Assembly: GCA_021803885.1 (NCBI GenBank)
Contig: JAJZKY010000433.1
Span: 1 to 5,014, forward strand
Direction of reading: 5' to 3'
DNA: 5,014 nt
DNA from: Planctomycetota bacterium
GTDB taxonomy: Bacteria; Planctomycetota; Phycisphaerae; WQYP01; JAJZKY01
Part shown: in pieces, positions 1 to 5,014 of the stretch
How the letters are laid out: each line of letters begins with the position of its first letter
Numbering within the stretch: the stretch's first letter is position 1
Program-made: the position numbers and the translations under genes
Notes under the pieces: generated by a model
What the model saw: the letters and a program-made list of their open reading frames with translations, nothing else
What the model was told of the DNA's origin: nothing
The model's database searches: none

Positions 1-1574
1 GGGGCATAGATGCGTTCTATATCATGGCGAACGGCGAGATTGTTGACTCCGAAACACAAATAAAGCCCAAGCAGAAGCCTGAGTTCAAGCTCGTGATAAT
101 GCAGGTAAAGAGCAACGAAGGATTCTCGCCGGACGCCGTGGACAAGATGTACTGGTTCATCGAGGATCTTCTGGATCTCAACAAGAGCAAAGCAGATTAC
201 CACTCAACGTACCACGCCGATCTAATCGCGCTTATGCGCCTATTCAAGGATAAGTTTGCGATCGTTATTGGCGAGACTCCGCCGCTTTCCATTGAAGTTA
301 TCTATATTGTCAAGAAGGATGTCGAGCCAAATACTGACTGCGGAAAGGCTAGGGATCGCGTTCTGGAGCGCTGCAAATATCATTTTTCACAAGCTGATCC
401 GAAATTCACGTTTGCTAATGCAACCGCTCTGTGGGGTCAGGTTCAGAGCCGGCCTCCGAACAGGAAAACTCTGAAATGGGCGTCCCAGCCGATGTCCACA
501 GCGGAGGGTGAAATTGGCTTAGTCAAACTGCCCGACTACTACGCCTTTATCAGTGACGACAATGGGAGGGTGGCCGAACGGTTCTTCGATTCCAACGTGA
601 GGGGTTATTGGCCGCGTAGCGGGGTAAACAAGGGAATCGCGGACACCCTGAAGGCTGACGATGGAACCGAATTCTGGCTCCTGAACAATGGCATCACTAT
701 CTTGGCGGAGAAGTCCAATACGACATCCGGTTTTCTCGAACTCGAGATCCACGACCCGCAGATTGTCAACGGCCTGCAAACTTCGAGACAGATCTACGCT
801 CACTTCAACGGCGGGGAGGCGAAGGAGGACGACAGCCGGCGCTTGCTGGTGCGAGTCCTGAAAATTTCCGAGAAATCCACCCGAGACGCCATCATCAAAT
901 GCACAAATAGCCAGAACGAAATGCCACCCGAGGCGCTGCGCGCTACTGACGCGATCCATCGTCAGCTCGAGCAGGCATTTCACACAAAAGGCCTCTACTA
1001 TGACAGACGCAAGGGCTTCTATAGGGAGAAGGGTAAACCGGTAGAGCGCATCATCAGCGTCATAGAAGTAGCCCAGGCTGTGATTGCGGTCGTTCTCCAA
1101 AGACCAGACGACGCGCGCGCCCGACCGAAGGGCTATCTTGCAAGCGATGAAAAATATGATTCATTGTTCGGCAAGAAGGGATCGGGAGAGGATCGCTATT
1201 CGCTGACCATATATATCAAGTCCGTCGAGCTTGTGAGGCGGGTAGCGGCGTTCCTGGAAGGGGCGGAAAAGGAGGTCATCCACCGAAGAAATTTGTTGTT
1301 TTACCTTTCCATGTACGCGGCGTGTGAGATGTGCTCCTCGGTTCGTCCGGGTCAATCCCAGATTGAATCGATGGACCTAAGCTCCTTGACTGATGATTGG
1401 CTGCAAAAGCCTTGGAAGCGGGTGCGAAAGAAGTATGAAAACCTTGCCGCTAGGCAGTCAATTAAGGGTGGCGAGAAGGATTACGACAAAGTGGCTAAGG
1501 GCACTGATCTGCTCAAGGCCATTCAGAGCGACCTACGTAATCGGTTCGGCCAGAAAAAGCTCGGAAGTACTTGA
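1..1574 (+). CDS. AIPR family (abortive infection / phage resistance) protein, 5' end outside window
   Basis: The C-terminal two thirds match the AIPR domain seen in abortive-infection and restriction-linked phage-defence proteins. Counting from the ATG at 24, the visible motifs are FFDSNVRGY (187-195), FWLLNNGITILAE (217-229), PQIVNGLQTS (245-254), KCTNSQNEM (292-300) and YYDRRKGFY (325-333). The ATG at 24 is probably not the true start: the same frame is open to the left edge, with first full codon at 3, and reads GIDAFYI directly before it. That GID plus IMQVKS (25-30, Q27 and K29) resembles the D...QxK signature of PD-(D/E)XK nucleases found at the N-terminus of many AIPR proteins, so a nuclease activity is plausible. 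The visible 523 residues suggest a normal full length of perhaps 550-650 once the missing start is added. The C-terminal tail is basic. Partner genes, if any, would lie to the left. It converges on the permease gene. The family call is firm; target and mechanism are inference. Confidence 0.9.
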   Translation, partial: GIDAFYIMANGEIVDSETQIKPKQKPEFKLVIMQVKSNEGFSPDAVDKMYWFIEDLLDLNKSKADYHSTYHADLIALMRLFKDKFAIVIGETPPLSIEVIYIVKKDVEPNTDCGKARDRVLERCKYHFSQADPKFTFANATALWGQVQSRPPNRKTLKWASQPMSTAEGEIGLVKLPDYYAFISDDNGRVAERFFDSNVRGYWPRSGVNKGIADTLKADDGTEFWLLNNGITILAEKSNTTSGFLELEIHDPQIVNGLQTSRQIYAHFNGGEAKEDDSRRLLVRVLKISEKSTRDAIIKCTNSQNEMPPEALRATDAIHRQLEQAFHTKGLYYDRRKGFYREKGKPVERIISVIEVAQAVIAVVLQRPDDARARPKGYLASDEKYDSLFGKKGSGEDRYSLTIYIKSVELVRRVAAFLEGAEKEVIHRRNLLFYLSMYAACEMCSSVRPGQSQIESMDLSSLTDDWLQKPWKRVRKKYENLAARQSIKGGEKDYDKVAKGTDLLKAIQSDLRNRFGQKKLGST

Positions 1575-1828
1575 TACGGGCTCCCACTTTGCATTTGCCG
1601 AGATGGGGAGGCGACGAAGCTATTTCATCCCCTTTATGACGGGAACATGCGATCTTTGCAGGTCAGCGAGCATCCGGTGATCCCAATTCGACGTGGATTG
1701 GTGCCCACAGCCCAACGCACCCATCCATTCACGGAGCCACCGCCCGACCAGTCGATTTCATACTCGGCGATTTGGCTCGAACTGAAATTGAGCTCACGTG
1801 CCCCGCCAACCGAGAAGTTAGCACAATC
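1575..1828. other. Intergenic gap between convergent genes, no feature supported
   Basis: This 254-base stretch separates the stop of the AIPR gene (+) from the stop of the permease gene (-). I find no convincing rho-independent terminator. A weak inverted pair (GGGGA near 1604, TCCCC near 1628) has a long loop and no clear T-run, and a short GCTC/GAGC pair near 1774-1794 also lacks a T-run. A 61-codon frame starting at 1647 has no recognisable product, and its only purine-rich stretch lies too close to the ATG to be a good ribosome binding site. No tRNA or array of repeats is visible. Confidence 0.5.
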
Positions 1829-2921
1829 CTAATCCGAGCGAAGCACTGTAATCAGGTTCGTGCGAGCCGCCTGAGAGGCCGCAAGTGCGCTCGCCAATAG
1901 CGCGATAGTCGTCATCAGCGCCCATGCCACTGAGAAGGTGATCGGATCGTGGGGAGTTACGCCCACAAGCATACTTGCCAGAAGTTTGCTCAAGAGGAGA
2001 GCAGCCGCCAATCCAAGAGCTCCACCTACCGCGATCAGCCGGGCCGCTTCCGTTACAACGAGACGAAGCACGCCGCCTCGCGAAGAGCCAAGGGCAAGGC
2101 GGATGCCCATCTCGTGCGCACGTTGTGTCACCGAGTAGGCGAACACGCCATAGATCCCAACAGCGGAGAGAATGACTGCGAACATCGCGAAGCAGACATT
2201 GAGCAGCATGATAAGTCTTCGCTGGGCCACGAGATCAGAAACCCGCTGATCCATGGTTTCGATATCGAATAGTGGTTCCCCTGAGTCGACGGCGGTCACA
2301 GCATGCCGCATCGCGTTCGCTAAAAGTGCGGGGTTGCCCCTCGTACGCAATACGAGCTTCAGCGTATAGATGGAATCTACCTGGGTTATTGGCAGAAACA
2401 CTTCCGGCTCTGGATCTTGCTCAAGACTGCCGTGTCGAACATTATCGACTACGCCGACGATGGAGATCGCGTGAAACTGGTTATTGTGAGATCCGCCATT
2501 CGTTTTGAAGCGCTTTCCCAGGGCTTTTCCCCCGAAGAAGCGTTTGGCAAAGACCGAATTCACGATGGCGACACGAGGCGAAGTCTGATCGTCCGCGGAA
2601 TTGAAAGATCGGCCTGCGAGAATGGTCATCCCCGCAGCGCGAAAATATTTGGGCGTGATGTCGGTTATGAGCGCGAGTGGCAGGTGCCCTCCGCGAACAG
2701 TTGGTATTCCTTCATAGGTGATCGGAGCGTAACCTGTGCTATCGAGCGGCAAGGCAGTGGTCAGAGCCGCAACTTTCACGCCTGGCAGCGCATTGAGCCG
2801 AAGAAGGAGTTGATCTGCAAAATTCAGGCACCGTTGTTTGGACCAGGCTGTGTTAGGTCGTCCTTTAAGCGACGGCACTCCAGCCTGAAGATGAGTAGTG
2901 GCGATAAGCATATCGCTCGCA
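1829..2921 (-). pseudogene. ADOP-type MacB/FtsX permease, 3' fragment of IS-interrupted gene
   Basis: This is the C-terminal half of a duplicated permease of the MacB/FtsX superfamily. These inner-membrane proteins couple ATPase-driven movement to an extracytoplasmic domain, typically for efflux or lipoprotein-type substrates; the substrate here is unknown. Counting from the ATG at 2911, residues 1 to about 225 are the second MacB-like periplasmic domain, with AIVNSVFAKRFFGG (115-128) and ISIVGVVDNVRHGSL (149-163). The FtsX domain follows, with membrane helices near 234-257, 290-312 and 326-346, and the typical YSVTQRAHEMGIRLALGSS (259-277) after the first. It ends VLRSD with TAG at 1829-1831. 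The frame is open upstream of that ATG to the IS edge (FLNASD before M), so the ATG is internal. No good ribosome binding site precedes it, and the membrane helix that should come first is left on the other fragment. It is therefore probably non-functional. No stop or frameshift is seen within this half. Confidence 0.88.
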
Positions 2922-2925
2922 TTAA
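2922..2925. repeat. Target site duplication, left copy (TTAA)
   Basis: TTAA directly borders the left IS end and matches the copy at 4090-4093. It fits the YTAR target preference known for the IS5 group. Keeping a single copy restores the permease reading frame, which confirms this assignment over a shorter TA or TTA duplication. Confidence 0.85.
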
Positions 2926-2941
2926 GGAACCTCTGAGCAAC
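2926..2941. repeat. IS left terminal inverted repeat
   Basis: GGAACCTCTGAGCAAC pairs with the reverse complement of 4074-4089. The outer 11 bases are identical, two mismatches follow, then AAC matches again. This is the end distal to the transposase start. Confidence 0.85.
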
Positions 2942-2942
2942 C

Positions 2943-2956
2943 GCCGGAATTCCGGC
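2943..2956. repeat. 14-base perfect palindrome inside the IS left end
   Basis: GCCGGAATTCCGGC is its own reverse complement and lies just inside the left inverted repeat. It could be a subterminal transposase site or a DNA structural element, but no matching copy is seen at the right end, so the role is unknown. Confidence 0.5.
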
Positions 2957-3027
2957 TGACAGAGGCGGCAGGACTCCAAACAGCGTGGAAGACGGCAGAT
3001 AGAGCCCGAGGCTGAGGTGATTGTCGC

Positions 3028-3056
3028 CCGGAAGCCGCTGTTTAAGCGGCTTCCGG
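3028..3056 (-). terminator. Strong hairpin just after the transposase stop codon, possible terminator
   Basis: CCGGAAGCCGCT and AGCGGCTTCCGG form a perfect 12-bp stem around a 5-base loop (GTTTA on the plus strand). On the minus strand it begins 5 bases after the transposase stop at 3062-3064. The position suggests a 3' end or transcription stop for the transposase mRNA. There is no T-run after the stem on the minus strand, so it is not a classical rho-independent terminator. It may instead stabilise RNA, slow polymerase or limit readthrough. Confidence 0.5.
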
Positions 3057-3061
3057 ACACA

Positions 3062-4027
3062 CTACGCCCTCGTCGGGGCCAGCCGTTTGCGGTGCAGGTA
3101 CAGGTTGGCCAGCGCAAAATTCACGCACAGCCGCTGATGATTCTTCCTCAGGCCGCGGTATCTCGTCTTCTCGAATCCGAAGACGCGCTTCACGATCCGA
3201 AAAGGATGCTCCACCTTGGCCCGCACCCGCGCCTTCACCCGGTTCTTTGCCCGCTGGATCTCATCCACATAACCCTTGTATCTGGTCCGGCGCGAGGTCA
3301 TATCCTGGGCCTGCGGAGCCGCTTCGCGAATCGCCTCGCCCTGCCCCTGATAGCCGCCGTCGCCCCATACCTTGCGTTCGTCCCCATGCAGCAGATCCGG
3401 CAGCATATGCTTATCCGCCACCGACGCCGCCGTGGTGCATACCGAATGCACCACGCCTGTCTTCGAGTCCACACCGACGTGGGCCTTCATCCCGAAATAC
3501 CACTGCCGGCCCTTGCGCGTCTGATGCATCTCCGGATCGCGCTCGCCGCTGGCGTTCTTCGTCGACGACGGCGCGTGAATAATCGTCGCGTCCACAATGG
3601 TTCCAGTCGTGATACGGATACCCTGACTCTCCAGCCAGCGGTTCACCTCGTCCAGCATGGCCCCGCCCAGATCGTGCTGTTCCAGCAGATGACGAAACTT
3701 GCAGATGGTGGTCTCGTCCGGCGCCGGCGCGCGCCCCAGATCCACGCCCACAAAGCGCCGCAGCACCGGCGAATCGTACAGCGCCTCCTCGGCCGCAGGA
3801 TCGCTCAGGTTGAACCACTGCTGCAAAAAGTACACCCGCAGCATGACCGACAGGCCAACCGGCGGGCGTCCGTTCTCGCCCTTCGGATAGTACGGCCGCA
3901 CCAGAGCTTCCACTTCCGACCACGGCACAACCTTCTCCATCTCCTCCAGAAACTGCTCCCGCCGTGTCTTCTTCCGGTACTTCTCGAATCCGTTCTGCTC
4001 CGCCAGCGTCCCCTGCTTCATCCGCAC
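3062..4027 (-). CDS. IS5-family DDE transposase, intact
   Basis: This enzyme cuts and joins the IS ends using the RNase H-like DDE active site. The 321-residue product closely resembles E. coli IS5 transposase in length and order. An N-terminal DUF772-like region includes FLEEMEKVVPW (26-36), YYPKGENGRPP (46-56) and LQQWFNLSDPAAEEALYDS (68-86). The catalytic domain holds D146 in GTIVDATIIHAPSSTK, the DPEMHQTRKG stretch (164-173), WYFGMKAHVGVD (176-187), D223 in WGDGGYQG, and E273 in RAKVEHPFRIVKRVFGF with K280 at the E(6)K position. No stop or frameshift is seen. The frame can begin at GTG 4027 or ATG 4021 (two codons later); an AGGAGG at 4032-4037 lies 4 and 10 bases upstream respectively, so the exact start is unsettled. 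No clear promoter is visible in the about 60 bases before it, so transcription from the host permease gene may contribute. Confidence 0.95.
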   Translation of the reverse strand: MRMKQGTLAEQNGFEKYRKKTRREQFLEEMEKVVPWSEVEALVRPYYPKGENGRPPVGLSVMLRVYFLQQWFNLSDPAAEEALYDSPVLRRFVGVDLGRAPAPDETTICKFRHLLEQHDLGGAMLDEVNRWLESQGIRITTGTIVDATIIHAPSSTKNASGERDPEMHQTRKGRQWYFGMKAHVGVDSKTGVVHSVCTTAASVADKHMLPDLLHGDERKVWGDGGYQGQGEAIREAAPQAQDMTSRRTRYKGYVDEIQRAKNRVKARVRAKVEHPFRIVKRVFGFEKTRYRGLRKNHQRLCVNFALANLYLHRKRLAPTRA

Positions 4028-4031
4028 TCTG

Positions 4032-4038
4032 CCTCCTC
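4032..4038 (-). promoter_or_regulatory. Ribosome binding site of the transposase
   Basis: On the minus strand the bases read GAGGAGG, a near-perfect Shine-Dalgarno sequence. It sits 4 bases before the GTG at 4027 and 10 before the ATG at 4021. Both starts are near the edge of the usual spacing, so it supports the gene but does not decide the start. Confidence 0.65.
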
Positions 4039-4073
4039 GACCCAGGTTACCCGCACTGGCTGTGGATCGCAGA

Positions 4074-4089
4074 GTTAATCAGAGGTTCC
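4074..4089. repeat. IS right terminal inverted repeat
   Basis: Read on the minus strand this is GGAACCTCTGATTAAC, 14 of 16 matching the left end. It is the end proximal to the transposase start. The first part of the permease frame reads through it, adding IS-encoded residues before a TAA at 4047-4049. Confidence 0.85.
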
Positions 4090-4093
4090 TTAA
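4090..4093. repeat. Target site duplication, right copy (TTAA)
   Basis: This TTAA directly abuts the right IS end and equals the left copy at 2922-2925. On the minus strand it supplies the end of the F codon and the start of the N codon in the rebuilt permease (GGATTTAATGCG). Confidence 0.85.
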
Positions 4094-5014
4094 ATCCCGA
4101 GTCGTAGCTCATGACATGCACAAAACTACGCACCAACAGACCGGCACCGGCGAGCAGAACTAGCGCCAGTCCGACCTCGATCACCAGCAGAGCGTGCCGG
4201 AAGAGTCGCTGCTCTCGGGATGAACTCATATGTGTGCCCGATGATGACAGGGCAGTTCTCAGGTCCGCGCGCGATCCGCTGATAGCCGGAGCCAATCCGG
4301 AGATTAAGGTCGTCGCCACGGCCAGACCCACTGTGAATGCCAACACCCATCCATCGATGTGAATCGTGGCGCTTAGTTTGCCGAACGGAAGGCGCAACAC
4401 CTGGGTCGCCCGTGACGGCATCTGGGAGCCATAGAATGTCGCTGCGTGCCTGACAAGAACGGTAACAACCCATGCGATTGCCAGACCCAGCGTTGCGGCT
4501 AGTGTGGAGAGTATCAGGCTTTCTGCCATGAACTGCCGAATGAGTCTTATGCGTGAAGCTCCCAGTGCGCCACGCACCGCGGTTTCATGTTTCCTCGATA
4601 CTGTTCGCGCAAGTTGAAGGTTTGTGACGTTCGCGCAAGAGATCAACAACACAGCCGCTACGCACGCCAACAGAAGATAGAGGGGTTTGCTGTCGTCGCC
4701 GGTCAGGTGGCGCTGCAGCGATTCTACGGTGAACTGGCGACTCTTTGCCCATGAATCCAGATAGGGGGGATAACCCTTGGCCCGCGCCTGCATAAAGGCT
4801 CCAACCTCGGCTTGGGCCTGCCCGGCTGTTACCCCCGGACGAAGGCGTGCAATCGTTTGTATTCCCCATTCCTGGGTATCGGGAGTGAAGGCGGTCGTTC
4901 TTTCCAGATCAGCAGATCCGTAAATATCCGGCTCTAGATAGACACTGGGAAAGCTGAAATGACGCGGGAGAACGCCGATGACCGTGAATTCGGTCCCGTC
5001 CAAATGGATCGACT

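Larger units (their letters stand above)
2926..4089 (-). mobile_element. Complete IS5-family (IS5 group) insertion sequence, 1164 bp
   Basis: The element carries one intact transposase gene read on the minus strand, bounded by terminal inverted repeats GGAACCTCTGAGCAAC (left) and GGAACCTCTGATTAAC (right end, reverse complement), which match at 14 of 16 positions. A 4-bp TTAA duplication flanks it. The size is close to that of classical IS5 (about 1.2 kb), and the terminal GGAA also recalls IS5 ends. It sits inside, and in the same orientation as, a permease gene. By eye it is richer in G+C than both flanking genes, which suggests origin in another replicon or host. All parts expected of an active element are present. 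Assigning it to a named IS would need a database comparison. Confidence 0.92.
4047..5014 (-). pseudogene. ADOP-type MacB/FtsX permease, 5' fragment of IS-interrupted gene (start outside window)
   Basis: This is the N-terminal part of the same permease. The frame is open to the right edge and reads SIHLDGTEFTVIGVLP, typical of the interior of a MacB-like periplasmic domain, so the TTG at 5003 is not the start; roughly 150-200 residues are probably missing. Counting from that TTG, residues 1-105 are the rest of the first periplasmic domain. The first FtsX domain has helices near 107-129, 162-184 and 219-240, with ISCANVTNLQLARTVSRKHE (121-140) and VRGALGASR (143-151). A linker follows, and helix 271-291 opens the second unit and leads to SYDSGF at 299-304. 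From 305 on the frame reads IS sequence and stops at TAA 4047-4049. Joined to 1829-2921 through a single TTAA, the frame is continuous. No ATPase gene is visible, in line with the orphan class. A truncated half-permease might be made but is unlikely to work. Confidence 0.88.

Noticed and set aside
519..1100. 193-codon minus-strand frame within the AIPR gene
   Set aside because: It lies wholly inside conserved AIPR motifs on the other strand and has no recognisable product.
1393..1680. 95-codon plus-strand frame overlapping the AIPR 3' end
   Set aside because: Most of it is an out-of-frame reading of the AIPR gene; the last 35 codons have no known motif.
1575..1828. Bidirectional terminator between the convergent genes
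   Set aside because: Only short, long-looped or mismatched inverted repeats are present, none followed by a T-run.
1647..1832. 61-codon plus-strand frame in the convergent gap
   Set aside because: No homology that I recognise, no suitably spaced ribosome binding site, and low-complexity-looking composition.
2910..2940. Hybrid outward promoter at the left IS end (TTGCTC as a -35) driving the permease 3' fragment
   Set aside because: No acceptable -10 element is found at 16-19 bases spacing; the best candidates match the consensus at two or three positions only.
2417..2959. 180-codon plus-strand frame antisense to the permease
   Set aside because: It overlaps the well-supported permease 3' half, crosses the IS junction, and its product has no family features.
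2824..3117. 97-codon minus-strand frame spanning permease 3' half, junction and IS
   Set aside because: It exists only because of the insertion, is out of frame with both real genes and shows no domain.
3017..4078. 353-codon plus-strand open frame covering almost the whole IS
   Set aside because: It is antisense to the transposase, which has clear homology and all catalytic residues. The antisense frame is rich in His, Arg, Pro and Leu with no recognisable domain, as expected from a G+C-rich gene read backwards.

Overview
The window looks like chromosomal DNA from an acidobacterium. The best clue is an interrupted gene for a duplicated MacB/FtsX-type permease of the ADOP class (acidobacterial duplicated orphan permease). 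Such permeases are strongly amplified in Acidobacteriota and usually have no ATPase gene beside them. This taxonomic reading is inference from one gene family.

Layout, left to right. Positions 1-1574 (+) hold most of an AIPR-type (abortive infection / phage resistance) protein. Its reading frame enters from outside the window, and the first codons, before the first ATG, already encode a conserved-looking GID motif. Positions 1575-1828 are a gap between converging genes with no feature I can support. Positions 1829-2921 (-) are the 3' half of the permease gene. Positions 2926-4089 are a complete 1164-bp IS5-family insertion sequence with one intact DDE transposase on the minus strand. It has imperfect inverted repeats (14 of 16 bases) and is flanked by a TTAA direct repeat at 2922-2925 and 4090-4093. 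Positions 4094-5014 (-) are the 5' part of the same permease gene, which runs off the right edge.

The two permease pieces are one gene cut by the IS. Removing the IS and one TTAA copy joins them in one open frame of 672 codons including the stop (within this window), and the junction reads SYDSGFNASDMLIA. The cut falls just after the first membrane helix of the second permease unit. The 5' piece therefore runs into an IS stop codon and the 3' piece loses its start and membrane anchor. Matching target repeats, intact transposase and undamaged flanking halves suggest a recent insertion. The AIPR gene and the permease gene converge and show no sign of working together. The known elements here are a defence-type gene, an efflux-type permease and an IS. 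I did not find a clearly undescribed system.
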